A DNA stretch of 64,000 nt from Lachnospiraceae bacterium C1.1 (GTDB taxonomy: Bacteria; Bacillota; Clostridia; Lachnospirales; Lachnospiraceae), in NCBI GenBank assembly GCA_030434875.1, contig JAUISW010000001.1, positions 2,925,501 to 2,989,500 on the forward strand, written 5' to 3'. The position numbers and the translations under genes were made by a program. Shown in pieces: positions 41,810-51,099 of this stretch (position 1 is the first letter of the stretch; every line of letters starts with the position of its first letter). The notes beneath the pieces are model-generated. The model was not told the DNA's origin, did not search any database, and was given only the letters and a program-made list of their open reading frames with translations.

Positions 41810-42010
41810 GGGGCACTCTCGCACATGGTGCTCGAATACGTGCCCGTAAAACATCCAAAGGGATGTTTTACCTCTTTGAGAACTTTTTCAATGTCCTAAG
41901 TGCTGTGTTTGTGGCATTTCCAGAGTGAGTTGCTGTTTACCTGCTGCGTACGGTAGAAAGCTCAGGACTACTGTATGCGGCTGGTGGCAGCTTTGTTATT
42001 TATTTCAAAA
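41810..42010 (+). repeat. Island left-end repeat, copy 2 (with att-like site)
   Basis: From ttcaccggggcactctcgcac to ggctggtggcagctttg. About 90 per cent identical by eye to copy 1 at 37,156. It lies just left of a GNAT gene; the 150 bp before it has only a short hairpin (agcgtcctgagaatgc / gcattccagggcgct, 41,731-41,765). Confidence 0.8.
41868..41883 (-). other. att-like site (rpsI 3'-end copy)
   Basis: ttacctctttgagaac, identical over 16 bases to the copy at 37,229. Reads FSKR-stop on the minus strand. Confidence 0.75.
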
Positions 42011-42022
42011 ATAATCATAGTT

Positions 42023-42466
42023 TCAGTCTCGCTCTAGCATCACGATAAATTCAGGTGTGCCTTCTTCTAATTTTCTTTTTCCGTTGAGATTAAAACCATG
42101 TGTCTCGTAAAAATGAACGGCTTCTTTGTTCTTCTCCAGCGTCCATAGGAATCTGCTATCATATTTTTCTTTTGCGAACTCTATCAATTGGGCTCCTATG
42201 CCCTGTTTCCAAAAGAAGTAATCTACATATAATTCCGAAATTTCTTTTCCCTCCAGATGCATCATCCCCTTAACTATACCATCATCATATACCCAAACTT
42301 TATCTAGCAGTTCCGGATTCTTAAATTCATTGGCGATCTTTACTACCTGCAACTCGTTAAAAGAGTAATCATCATTATGAAATATTGATCTGTACTTCAT
42401 TCTTTTTGTAAACACCAGAATTTCGGCAATTCTAGATATATCTTTTGGTTCTGCTTTTCTTATCAC
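42023..42466 (-). CDS. GNAT-family N-acetyltransferase
   Basis: A 147-aa acetyltransferase: start MIRKAEPKDISRIAEILVF, motif A YVDYFFWKQGIGAQLIEFAKE, motif B LEKNKEAVHFYETHGFNLNG. It is clearly paralogous to the protein at 42.8-43.3 kb (same length, same HFYE/KFYK-GF ending). A broken GNAT gene lies between them. Confidence 0.82.
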   Translation of the reverse strand: MIRKAEPKDISRIAEILVFTKRMKYRSIFHNDDYSFNELQVVKIANEFKNPELLDKVWVYDDGIVKGMMHLEGKEISELYVDYFFWKQGIGAQLIEFAKEKYDSRFLWTLEKNKEAVHFYETHGFNLNGKRKLEEGTPEFIVMLERD

Positions 42467-42481
42467 GTTTCTGTATTCTCC

Positions 42482-42756
42482 TTAAATCTCAATCATTTTC
42501 CTAATGCCATTAGGAATCACTTCGAAGCCAATTTTCTTGTAAAAGCCCTCTTTACCATTGGCGGAGACTCCACCGATGGTAGTAAACAAGTCTTCCCATT
42601 CCTATAAGTTCACCATCTTTAATGGCTGAGATATTTATAAGTCCGTTTTGCAATGCCTTTCTTGCATGTTCTAAAGGAATATCCGCAAAGCCTGTAGCAG
42701 TTCTTAGTCTTACAAAGTCTTCAGGGGGTTAGGATATTATCAACCAGCTCTATCAT
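42482..42756 (-). pseudogene. GNAT gene with frameshift and internal deletion
   Basis: Begins MIELVDNILTP, then breaks at a C-run (frame shift near 42,726) and continues in another frame as EDFVRLRTATGFADIPLEHA and INISAIKDGELIGMGRL. The centre is deleted, and the end reads GFYKKIGFEVIPNGIRKMIEI-stop. This differs from both neighbouring GNATs and belongs to another subfamily. Confidence 0.75.
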
Positions 42757-42824
42757 TCTGTTTTTTCTCCATAATCTTTTTCTAATATTACTTCATAACG
42801 CATTACCCTACAAATACATAGTTT

Positions 42825-43271
42825 TCATTCAATCGACATTTTCTTTAATGGGATCCATTCGTCCTCTATCATTGTATCGCCAGTAAAATCAAATCCATTT
42901 TTCTTATAAAACTTAATGCCTCGCTCATTTTGTTCTAAAACCCACAGCCATTTTGCTCCTTTGTCTAAGATCGCAAAGTTTAGTAATTTACTGCCAATCT
43001 TCTCCCCTTGAAACTGGGGTTCAACATAAAGCTTTAATATTTCATCATGATTTAATCGAATAACTCCTTTAACAGCACCATCATCATATACATACGTATC
43101 CTGCAGTATTTTCTTGTTATCAATGTACTCTTTAGCTACATCAACAACATTTAACTCCCCAAAATAAAATTGCTCATTTTTAAATATCGGAAAGAAATTC
43201 TTTCTATAATTTGTAACAATCATTTCTGCAATTCTAGAAGCATCCGATGGCTTAGCTTGCCTTATATTCAT
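42825..43271 (-). CDS. GNAT-family N-acetyltransferase
   Basis: A 148-aa acetyltransferase: MNIRQAKPSDASRIAEMIVT, motif A YVEPQFQGEKIGSKLLNFAI, motif B LEQNERGIKFYKKNGFDFTG. It is a paralogue of the protein at 42.0-42.5 kb. The gap of 330 bp upstream holds only a partial left-end repeat. Confidence 0.82.
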   Translation of the reverse strand: MNIRQAKPSDASRIAEMIVTNYRKNFFPIFKNEQFYFGELNVVDVAKEYIDNKKILQDTYVYDDGAVKGVIRLNHDEILKLYVEPQFQGEKIGSKLLNFAILDKGAKWLWVLEQNERGIKFYKKNGFDFTGDTMIEDEWIPLKKMSIE

Positions 43272-43348
43272 GTCCAGTCTCCTCTGTCAACATCATTTTG
43301 TCATCGTAATAAATACTTTAATTTTTCTTTGTAACAGCTTTTTTGCAG

Positions 43349-43493
43349 TTTCCTTGCTGCGTACGGTAGAAAGCTCAGGGCTACTGTATGCGGCTGGTGG
43401 CAACTTTAATAACTGCAATCAAAAATAATACTCTTATTTTACTTTATACTCATTAAATCTTTGTCTGTCTTTTGTAAGATTATCTTCCGGTTA
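43349..43493 (+). repeat. Island left-end repeat, copy 3 (partial, without att site)
   Basis: Starts at gctgcgtacggtagaaagc and ends at ttgtaagattatcttccgg. It matches the right half of copy 1 almost perfectly. The att-bearing half is missing, so this copy is truncated. Confidence 0.78.
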
Positions 43494-43599
43494 TCCAAGA
43501 ACGCTTCTCCTTCTTCAAGAAAGTTTCTTGAGTATATAAAAGTGCATCTGGATTAGTAAGTTATGATTATTGGCTGTCAACAATAGCCTGAAAGTTATT

Positions 43600-43963
43600 T
43601 CATTTAGCTATATACTCACCGCTCGTTACATCATACTCATAATCGGTACAATTTATCTCGACAAATCGGTTTTCTGATGCATCATAGCTATACTGCATCG
43701 CACTGTACGAAGCGGCACTCGAGGTAATCTGGCCTGTAATAAGCTCATTTTCAACGTCAATGTTGTAATTCGGTATTTCTTCAAAGGATTTGCAATATAC
43801 AAATCCCGTATCCGTATAAATATATGCACAATTGTACATCACTCCGCGAGTGCCCTGATGTCCAAGGAAAATGACAATGTCTTCCTTCCCGTCAAATGTC
43901 ACATCTTCAAGTTTTGCGTTAAAATCACACGCATCCCCGACATAGCGAACCTGTACAATAAAA
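43600..43963 (-). pseudogene. 3' fragment of an unknown gene truncated by an IS3 element
   Basis: About 121 codons (YVGDACDFNAKLEDVTFDGK, then GHQGTRGVMYNCAYIYTDTG) to the stop. The pattern of short beta strands with D-x-D-G (DVTFDGKEDIVIFLG) resembles FG-GAP or XAC2610-like proteins, often lipoproteins. The first codons of the open frame (MFEDRVPT) come from the IS terminal repeat, so the original 5' part is gone. Confidence 0.6.
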
Positions 43964-44023
43964 GTTGGCACCCTATCCTCAAACATAATAGTATATAATC
44001 ACGAGGATAAGGAGGTGCTCTAA

Positions 44024-44365
44024 ATGGCACAAAATCAACGTAGTTACGATCACGAGTATAAGGTTCAGGCGGTTAAGCTTGCTTTAGAAATTGGTTCCGC
44101 CAGAGCCGGTCGTGAACTTGGTATCTCAAGGAATACCATCTATGGCTGGGTCAAAGCCGTCCATGACGGAAAACTGGACATCGGAGAAGGTGCCCATGAC
44201 CCCCAAAGCGCCCTTACACTTAACCAAGAGATGATGGAACTTCGTAGGCAATTAAAGGCGCAGGAAAAGGAAATAAAGCGTCTTAAAGAGGAGAATGAAT
44301 TCCTCACTGAAGCCAGCGCTTTTTTCGCAGCGAGCCGTCGGAAGTCTCCAAAAACACAAGGTTGA
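44024..44365 (+). CDS. IS3-family transposase OrfA
   Basis: A 113-aa protein. A helix-turn-helix (VKLALEIGSARAGRELGISR, then NTIYGWVKA) binds the ends, and a leucine-zipper coiled coil follows (about residues 68-100, MMELRRQLKAQEKEIKRLKE). AGGAGG precedes the ATG. The stop overlaps the orfB start by four bases (TTGA), so OrfB is made by coupling or by frameshift. Confidence 0.9.
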   Translation: MAQNQRSYDHEYKVQAVKLALEIGSARAGRELGISRNTIYGWVKAVHDGKLDIGEGAHDPQSALTLNQEMMELRRQLKAQEKEIKRLKEENEFLTEASAFFAASRRKSPKTQG

Positions 44366-45279
44366 AATTTATAGCAATTAAGACCAAAGACGGCAGCATT
44401 AAGGGTAAAATATCGTTCTATTGCCGGATGCTTAATGTGACCCGTGAGGCCTTCCGTAAATACCTCATCAACAGGGATAAGCCCTGGAAGTATGAGGCTG
44501 TTGCAGATGAGATCCGCAGGATCCTCAAAGAGGATGAATACAATGACAGATACGGAAGGTACCGTATGTATCAGGCTCTGTTACAAAAAGCTCCCAAATG
44601 GCTTCATATACCAAGTGAGCGTACGGTTTACCGCATCATGCAGGAGATGGGTATCATACGCAAGCCAAAGCACAAGCCTAACGGCATAACCAAGGCTGAA
44701 AGGGAAGCGCGGAAATCCGATGATCTGCTACGCAGGGATTTCAGATCAGATAAGCCTCTTGTTAAGGCCATTACCGATATCATCGAAATCAAAGCCAGGG
44801 ATGGAAAACTATATGTATCTGCCATTTTTGACTGTTATGATGCCGCAATACTTGGTCTTGCAATGGATACCAACATGAAGGCTACATTATGCTGTAATAC
44901 CCTTAGTAATGCTATGAAAGCCTATCCCGGCTTAAAGGGAGCGGTCCTGCATAGTGACAGGGGTACGCAGTATACCAGTGAGCTGTACCGAAAATACATT
45001 AAGCAGTATGGAATTATACAAAGCATGAACAGTGACGGAGGTCGTTGTCATGATAATGCCAGATGCGAGAGCATGTGGGCCAGATTCAAGGAAGAACTCC
45101 TCTATGGTCGTTATGATACCGAAAAGATGTTGGTATCTGAACTCAAGGTTATCATCTGGAGATACTTTATCAATTATTGGAATAACCGCAGGATCTGCTC
45201 CTCTAACGAGGGTCTGCCTCCTATGGTTAAGCGTAAGCAATATTATGCATCCCTGGATATAGATCAGGATGCAGCATAG
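44362..45279 (+). CDS. IS3-family transposase OrfB (DDE integrase core)
   Basis: A 305-aa catalytic subunit starting at TTG. The first Asp is in AITDIIEIKARDGKLYVSAI, the second in VLHSDRGTQYTS, and Glu in CESMWARFKEEL, giving a complete DDE triad; a YY-type motif precedes the end (FINYWNNRRI). It appears intact, so the element may be active. Confidence 0.9.
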   Translation: MKFIAIKTKDGSIKGKISFYCRMLNVTREAFRKYLINRDKPWKYEAVADEIRRILKEDEYNDRYGRYRMYQALLQKAPKWLHIPSERTVYRIMQEMGIIRKPKHKPNGITKAEREARKSDDLLRRDFRSDKPLVKAITDIIEIKARDGKLYVSAIFDCYDAAILGLAMDTNMKATLCCNTLSNAMKAYPGLKGAVLHSDRGTQYTSELYRKYIKQYGIIQSMNSDGGRCHDNARCESMWARFKEELLYGRYDTEKMLVSELKVIIWRYFINYWNNRRICSSNEGLPPMVKRKQYYASLDIDQDAA

Positions 45280-45324
45280 GTTCCACTTTGTTTGAGGAAA
45301 ATATGCCAACCATTATTGACAATA

Positions 45325-45873
45325 TCATTTTTTCAGCTGCTCATAATCATCCAGCGATTTCATTTGAAATCTCGAATTTTTATTTTCAATCCACTCATCA
45401 AATACTTGCTCCCGCTTACGATCAACTCCATCGTTCAAAGCCCTCAGATTAAGCATAAAATCAAAAACATCATCACTGGTGATCATTCTGATTTCTTCAG
45501 GCTTTTCCCCAGGTGTCATCTCAAAATCACACATTCCGATGTAATCACCAAAGAAGCTGCTACGATTAAACAACGTATCTCGCTCAGCCTTAATCTTTTC
45601 TGCTATCAGATTAAGCGCTGTACTTTTTCCGGATCCATTATTACCATATAGAATTGTTATATCCGAAAATGACAAAGCCTGAAGCTGATTGGCCGTAAAT
45701 ACTCCAAACGGATAAAATGATGTATAACATGTTCTTCTTATGTAATTAACAAACTGCTCTTCCGCATCAACTCCCGGAAACTGGAATGAATCAATATACA
45801 TCATATTCCACTTACATCCTTCCCTCTTCGTAAATAAAACTGGAATATACTCACTCTTAACCTTCTTTTTCAA
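45325..45873 (-). pseudogene. N-terminal part of an AAA-family ATPase, truncated next to the IS3 element
   Basis: A 182-aa frame with Walker A TILYGNNGSGKSTALNLI near residue 75, typical of AAA_15/AAA_21-type ATPases of the OLD/RecF-like kind. The homologous length would be near 250 or more; here Walker B is absent and the frame ends in a run of A after DDYEQLKK, 15 bp before the IS right end. The start overlaps the end of the HD gene by 17 bases, so the two were an operon. Confidence 0.65.
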
Positions 45874-46420
45874 TCTTTTCTAAAGTATCTTCAAGAATCA
45901 CTTTCCTAAGATCTGTAAGCCATTCTGAAAAGGATACTGTATCAAAGGCATATGTCTTATTGAGTTCATACTCATTTTCAGCCCATGTATCAATTGGGGA
46001 CTCGTTGTGTTGAATCAAGGCTTCAAGCTTATCCAATGACTTGTATAGCTTAGCCTCCTTCGTTTCTTGTGCATCCATCTCTTTATAAAGAGCAGCTATC
46101 TCCCCAGATAGTTCCTCTGGGAGAGATTTAACCCACTGGTTCAAAAAAGAATCTTCAACCTCTCTATCGGAATCAGTCTTTATAAATGTCGGAATGTCGC
46201 CGGTAAAACACTCCCCAAGATCATGAATGAGACACATATCCACAACTTTATTGATATCTATATCTGCAAACTCATGTTTAAGAAGAAATGCCATGAGCGA
46301 AATCCGCCAACTGTGCTCTGCCACACTCTCAGTTCTTCTTTTCGATGTAGTACAATGACGAGGCGTATCTTTCAGTCTCTCTGCAACATGTAAAATCTCT
46401 AAATACTCCCTTGCGTTCAT
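45857..46420 (-). CDS. HD-domain phosphohydrolase (YfbR-like)
   Basis: A 187-aa HD hydrolase. Metal ligands are in VAEHSWRISLMAF, CLIHDLGECFTGDIP and later D residues. This family contains 5'-deoxynucleotidases such as YfbR. GGAG lies about ten bases before the ATG. The downstream AAA ATPase gene overlaps, so the original unit was an HD-ATPase pair. The intact HD gene is followed by the broken ATPase, so its partner is probably lost. Confidence 0.8.
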   Translation of the reverse strand: MNAREYLEILHVAERLKDTPRHCTTSKRRTESVAEHSWRISLMAFLLKHEFADIDINKVVDMCLIHDLGECFTGDIPTFIKTDSDREVEDSFLNQWVKSLPEELSGEIAALYKEMDAQETKEAKLYKSLDKLEALIQHNESPIDTWAENEYELNKTYAFDTVSFSEWLTDLRKVILEDTLEKIEKEG

Positions 46421-46451
46421 ACTAGCTTCTCCACTGCTTTTATAATCAATT

Positions 46452-46582
46452 AAACTGTAATATAATCATTTCTTCTTTGGTATGATTGAATTTATAACCA
46501 CTATTCCTTATTCTATCCAATGTACCTACATAAAACAAGGGCGGTTTCGTGTCCCTGCCCACTGTTATCATATTATTCATTT
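46452..46582. repeat. Copy of the region upstream of the mob module (left half of a deletion scar)
   Basis: About 90 per cent identical to 57,547-57,668, from aaactg-aatataatcatttc through cctatcc-like text to tatcata. In the 57-kb copy the relaxase gene follows at once; here it does not. Confidence 0.85.
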
Positions 46583-46648
46583 GTCTACCTGCTGTTTACG
46601 GTACAAAATTTTCTGCATTTCACCACAACTCAATGCAATTATAGATAA
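46583..46648. repeat. Copy of the region after the integrase (right half of a deletion scar)
   Basis: Matches 62,453-62,528 (gtctacctgctgtttac, ggtacaaaattttctgc, tttcaccacaact, caattatagata) with a 10-base gap and a few changes. It abuts the previous repeat directly, so everything that lies between the two in the intact element is missing here. Confidence 0.85.
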
Positions 46649-46651
46649 TAA

Positions 46652-46680
46652 AACCCCCGCAGCATAAGCTGCGGGGGCAA
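46652..46680 (-). terminator. Terminator of the surface-protein gene
   Basis: Leftward perfect stem cccccgcag / ctgcggggg around cttatg, followed by TTTTATT, 50 bp after the stop. Confidence 0.8.
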
Positions 46681-46720
46681 CGTTGAGAGAAAGAGAGGTT
46701 ATCGGTGACTTATCTTATGA

Positions 46721-49699
46721 TCAAGATTTTTTTGCACTGCCTTCAATGTTATTTCCAGTGAAGGTGATCGTACCTGTTGACGAATCATAGTTATATCCGT
46801 TCTTGATCTTGACAAGTTTAGCCTTTGTTGATTTAGCATTCTTTTTGGTTACAAGCCATGCCTTTATTGTTCCATTCTTACGCTCCTTAACGTAGATAGT
46901 TCCGGGCTGTGAATAGGTTGAAGGCTTGCTTGTCGTGATGCTTGTAGCAGATACGGATTTCAGCTCTACAGTAAGTGTAGGTTTCTGGGACTTAAGTGCC
47001 TTGTTAAATGCCTTATCCGCACCCTTGATCTTTCTGATGGTTACAGTAACCTTTGAACCTGCATCCTTTTCCTTTGTGGTCTTAACCTTTACATCTGCTC
47101 CATTGTAGGAAACTCCGCCGATCTCAATGCTTTCGATCGCATCGAAATTCTTGAGCTTTCTTCCCTGATAGAGCTGTTTGCTGTAATAGTTTACAGATAC
47201 TGATGTTCCATTAATGGTCAGTGCAGCTGTTTCTTTTTCAGGCTCATTAACGCTTACACTTGTCTTTGAGTCTGTCTCTTCTGCTTCCCAGACTGCATAA
47301 TAATATGCATCACCTGTTTCATAGCTGACTGTTTCAGCTGTAAATTCTGTACCGGAAGCATCTTCCCAACCCTTGAATGTATATCCATTACGGCTTACTG
47401 TCGGTATATCTGCTGCAGCTGCATCTGAATTCTGAAAAGTCACATAAACAATCTCATCATCATATACAGTATATACATCAGGCACTGACAGGAAGTATCC
47501 ACCGTTTGCATCAAAGTTAACTTCTACAGATTTTTCAACTTCTTCAGCTTCCCATACTGCATAGAAGGTTGCATTAGAAGTATCAAAGCTTACTTCCTTA
47601 AGGCTCTCGTCTGCCTCACCATTTGCAGTCGTGCTCCATCCGGCTAATGTATATCCATCCCTGGAAAGATATTCAGCAGAAGGTACTGCGGCAGAACCTG
47701 TATCATCCTCATCAAAGCTGATAGAGATCAGGTGTGAGCTTACTTCTGTGTATCCTTCAGGAACACCTGTGAATTCACCATTATTGGCATCAAACTTAAC
47801 TGTTATGGATGTTGTCTCGCCCTTTTCCCATACTGCATAATATGTATTTCCGCCTGCATAATCATAATCGTATGAGAACTGGTTAAGCTCCTCGGCCTCT
47901 GTAGCATCAGCTTCTGTAGCCCATCCTACGAATGAATATCCGGAATTTGCATTTGCTTTTACTCCGGGTGCGCTGTATTCATTTGTATCTGCTGCATTTT
48001 CGAAGGTTGCATATACCTGGTTGGTTTTTGTATTTTTCGTATAAACGGAGGTTTTATAATAGCCGAAGTCATTAAGCGTTGCTCCGTCAAAATTAAGGTC
48101 AAAAGTTACTTTTGCTTCGTCTGCATACCATACGGCATAGTAGGTTTCACCTTCGTTTTCAGCATCAACAGTAGCGTCTGTCGCAGCAAGGTACTTTGCA
48201 CCGCCAGTTACTGCGTCTGTGACTGCTGACTTTGCCAAATCCAAAGTCGTATATGCATCAAGAGGTTTATTGGTCCATCCATACAGTGCATAGGGCTTCT
48301 TGCCATTTGCACATGATACAGAATCTGCACCCGGAACTGTAACTTTGTCAGATCCTGAAATCTTGGCTACAAGCGCACCATCATCATTGATCTCATAGTC
48401 ACTGTCTTTCTCTGGTTCCTCAAATCCACCGGTATAGCCGTCCGGAATGTTTGCACTGAATGTAACTTCTACTTCATTCTCAGCACGGTCAAAAATATAC
48501 CAGTCGCCGCCCTTGGCGAATACTATATTTTCATTACCGGCAAAAGAAGCAGAATCTGAAGCATATGGGATTTCAGTTACTGCTGTTACATTTCCTTCTG
48601 CATCAGATGTTACTGTTGCAAAAAGTGAATATTTATCAGCACCGTCTGTATACTCTGTAAGTTCGCTGGTATCCAGATCCGAAAGTGCGAAATTGAAACT
48701 ATCTGTAACATCAACTGCATCAGCTGTAATTGAGAATTTTCCGCCAAAGCCGTTAGGTGTGTACTTATTATCCTGATATACAAATGAATCCGTTTCAGCG
48801 TCACTGCGTGAAGCCACTATTTTAAGTGAACTGGTTGCAGTATAGTATTGTGAATCCTCTGGGAATGTAACCGTGGTCTTATCATTAAGTACCAGCGTAA
48901 GGGGGATTCCTGCATCTATAGCAGATTTAAATGCTGAAATTAAAGCTGTATTTGAAATTTCAAGAGAATCAGCCTTATTATTAAGCTTTACGGAAATACT
49001 GCTTGCACCATCATCTACCGCTGATGTAATTTCAGCAGCATCTGTTGCCGGAACAGAAGGAGATGCAACCCCGTCACTATCCAGGGAAACATGCAGCGTT
49101 ATCTCTGTATCTGCCTTCTCAATACATTTAATTGTTAATAATCCATCTGATGCTACCGAATATGTACCCGACTTATTGCTTATCTTTGCGACAGCACTGC
49201 CGCCTAAATATAAAGGATATACATATTTATCTGTGCTCAGCTTAGCTGACGGCCATTTTATTACATTGCCCGTTGTCACCTGTGCAACAGTTACAGTAGA
49301 CCCGGATGTAGAAGGGATTATATTGCTTATGTCAAGATAATCTGCATCGATGGTAAGCTCACTGTTTCCTGTGAAGCCCGAATCAGGTATCAGCGCATTC
49401 GTAGACTGTGCGTCTATATTGTCAGCTATAATTTTTATTGTAGAATTGTCGGTATCCTTGCCTGTGAACATCTGCAAGAAGATTTGACAGTGTGAAAGTA
49501 CCCGCCTCGTCATTATTATATGAAAATTTCTCGTCAGACGATAATTCATATCCGAGACCGGTTGAAAGTGTTTTAGAACTGCCAGAAGTGGCCTGAACAT
49601 CCAGATTTGTTTCAGAGGCTAGAACGTTATACCCCCCCCGGTATTCGCAAAGGTCATTGCAACTGTCAACAGAATTGACAAAGCTCTCTTGTTCTTCAT
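46721..49699 (-). pseudogene. Secreted repeat protein (InlB B-repeat type), broken at a G8 tract and a second site
   Basis: A leftward gene of about 990 codons. A signal peptide (MKNKRALSILLTVAMTFANT) starts at 49,699 behind GAGGAG. At the G8 tract (49,632-49,639) the frame runs to TAG within a few codons; the protein-like continuation (YNVLASETNLDVQATSG...) needs one more or two fewer G. A second one-base shift near 49,461-49,470 returns to the first frame. The long rest carries Listeria-Bacteroides-type repeats (VKFDANNGEF, VEVNFDANGGYF, and repeats ending TFYAVWEA / YYYAVWEA) and a Lys-rich end. There is no LPXTG motif. As sequenced it cannot be translated whole; the poly-G site may be phase-variable. 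Confidence 0.75.
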
Positions 49700-50040
49700 T
49701 GTTTTTCTTCTCCTCTCTTTTAAATATGAACGGCTTTTGCAAATAAAAACTCTCTTCCTCGCTTTTAGTCTTTAAGGTTAAAGCCGTTCTCAAAACCCCG
49801 TTTCAATGAAACTGATATTTATAATTTTACTCTAAAATTTTTTTATTTAAAGTGAAAATCGCAAAGTTTTTGTTCTTTATTCAAGGCAATATGTTATTGT
49901 CTATACAACTTCCCCGGATATAGCTAAGGAACTGCACATGACTAAACTTTCATGCACGGCTTGCGCCGTGCGCCACCATGACTGAAAGTGAATTGCTCCG
50001 CAGCTTTGCTGCTGGCTGCGTAAGAACATGAAGTTGGAGT

Positions 50041-50176
50041 TAAGTAATGCCTAAGCGCATGTTCTTGATGCGCTTAGGCATTACTTATGCAACGCTGAGG
50101 GGCACCCTTTTTGCGTAGCAAAAAGGGTGCCCCGAATGTTGCAATTCAGTTGACAGTTTGGCTGACAACTGAATTG
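50041..50176. repeat. Three consecutive perfect hairpins
   Basis: 50,041-50,087 has 20-bp arms (taagtaatgcctaagcgcat). 50,099-50,133 has 14-bp arms (ggggcacccttttt). 50,142-50,176 has 11-bp arms (caattcagttg). Spacing between hairpins is 8-12 bases. Such a series in 136 bp is more than a terminator needs. Confidence 0.75.
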
Positions 50177-50183
50177 TAACAAA

Positions 50184-50218
50184 AAAATAAGAATCCAGTT
50201 TTGCCGGATTCTTATTTT
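50184..50218 (-). terminator. Terminator of the MTA/SAH nucleosidase gene
   Basis: Perfect 13-bp arms aaaataagaatcc / ggattcttatttt with the leftward tail TTTTTTTGTT. A further 13-bp hairpin (gtaactgttcagg / cctgaacagttac, 50,245-50,273) lies between it and the gene stop. Confidence 0.8.
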
Positions 50219-50287
50219 CGATCATAAGGAACTGTAAATAAATCGTAACTGTTCAGGATACCTGAACAGTTACAATAAATCAACTTA

Positions 50288-51001
50288 TCACAAGTTTTCG
50301 ATCATGTATTGTACGGCTATTGAACAGTTGACCGCTGCCTTTGCCTCAAACTCCTTAAATTCCACTGCATGAGAGCCATCCTCTTTATCTGAAATTGCCC
50401 GCAGGATAACATACGGGGTTTTGTTGAGATAGCAGACCTGGGCTATTGCGCCGCCCTCCATCTCGCAGCAGAGTCCCCCAAAGTTTTTGAGGATAGTATC
50501 CTTCTGCTCTCTTTCAGAGATAAACTGATCCCCCGAGCATACCCTGCCCTCGAAAACCCTGATATCGGGTGCAGATTTCTTCACAGCATCAACTGTGATT
50601 TCCCTAAGCTCCTCATCTACCGGAAAAGCATAAAGTCCTGTATAAGGGATCTCTCCCTTTGCAAAACCTATTGCCTCCACAGTAAAATCATGCTGTACCG
50701 CATCAGTTGAAACTACTATATCCCCGATATCTATCCTGTTGTCCAGCGATCCAGCTACACCGGTATTGATTATCTTTGTACACTTAAAAATGTTTATCAG
50801 AGTCTGTGCACATACACCTGCGTTTACCTTTCCGATTCCGCATTTTACTATCACTAAATTCTTCTTTCCAAGAGTTCCCTCACAGAATTCCATGCCTGCC
50901 AGCTCAGTCGTTTTGACTACATTTGCAGCTTTTTTTAAGGATTCGACTTCAATGTCCATGGCGCCGATGATCCCTATGACTTCTTTTTCTGAGTTTTTCA
51001 T
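50288..51001 (-). CDS. mtnN: 5'-methylthioadenosine/S-adenosylhomocysteine nucleosidase
   Basis: A 237-aa nucleosidase that cleaves MTA and SAH to adenine and the ribosyl product. Family landmarks are IGIIGAMDIEVE at the N-terminus, GVAGSLD near residue 80, CCEMEGGAIAQV near 170 (substrate-binding Met-Glu), and the catalytic Asp in RAISDKEDG. It has normal length and an AGGAG-like site before the ATG. Being a housekeeping-type gene inside the island, it may be cargo or a piece of old chromosome caught between insertions. Confidence 0.92.
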   Translation of the reverse strand: MKNSEKEVIGIIGAMDIEVESLKKAANVVKTTELAGMEFCEGTLGKKNLVIVKCGIGKVNAGVCAQTLINIFKCTKIINTGVAGSLDNRIDIGDIVVSTDAVQHDFTVEAIGFAKGEIPYTGLYAFPVDEELREITVDAVKKSAPDIRVFEGRVCSGDQFISEREQKDTILKNFGGLCCEMEGGAIAQVCYLNKTPYVILRAISDKEDGSHAVEFKEFEAKAAVNCSIAVQYMIENL

Positions 51002-51099
51002 TTTTTCTCCTCCAATAAACGCAGTTTTTATATGACTAAAGATGTTCTCTGTATGTCACATGCCGACGCATGTTCCGACAGCCGCTGACTCCTCTGCTT

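Larger units (their letters stand above)
43964..45310 (+). mobile_element. IS3-family insertion sequence
   Basis: A 1,347-bp element bounded by imperfect 22-bp inverted repeats (gttggcaccctatcctcaaa at the left, tttgaggaaaatatgccaac at the right). It carries overlapping orfA and orfB. The flanks are two different truncated genes and show no target duplication, so a deletion or rearrangement probably followed insertion. Confidence 0.88.
49794..50287. other. Gene-free stretch made of hairpins
   Basis: After an AT-rich upstream region of the surface-protein gene, a set of stems begins near 49,950 (gcacggcttgcgccgtgc, gcagctttgctgc). Five near-perfect hairpins then follow from 50,041 to 50,273. 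I see no gene. Confidence 0.7.

Noticed and set aside
45292..45651. 119-codon rightward frame
   Set aside because: It is antisense to the truncated ATPase, which has a clear Walker A motif, and has no start signal.
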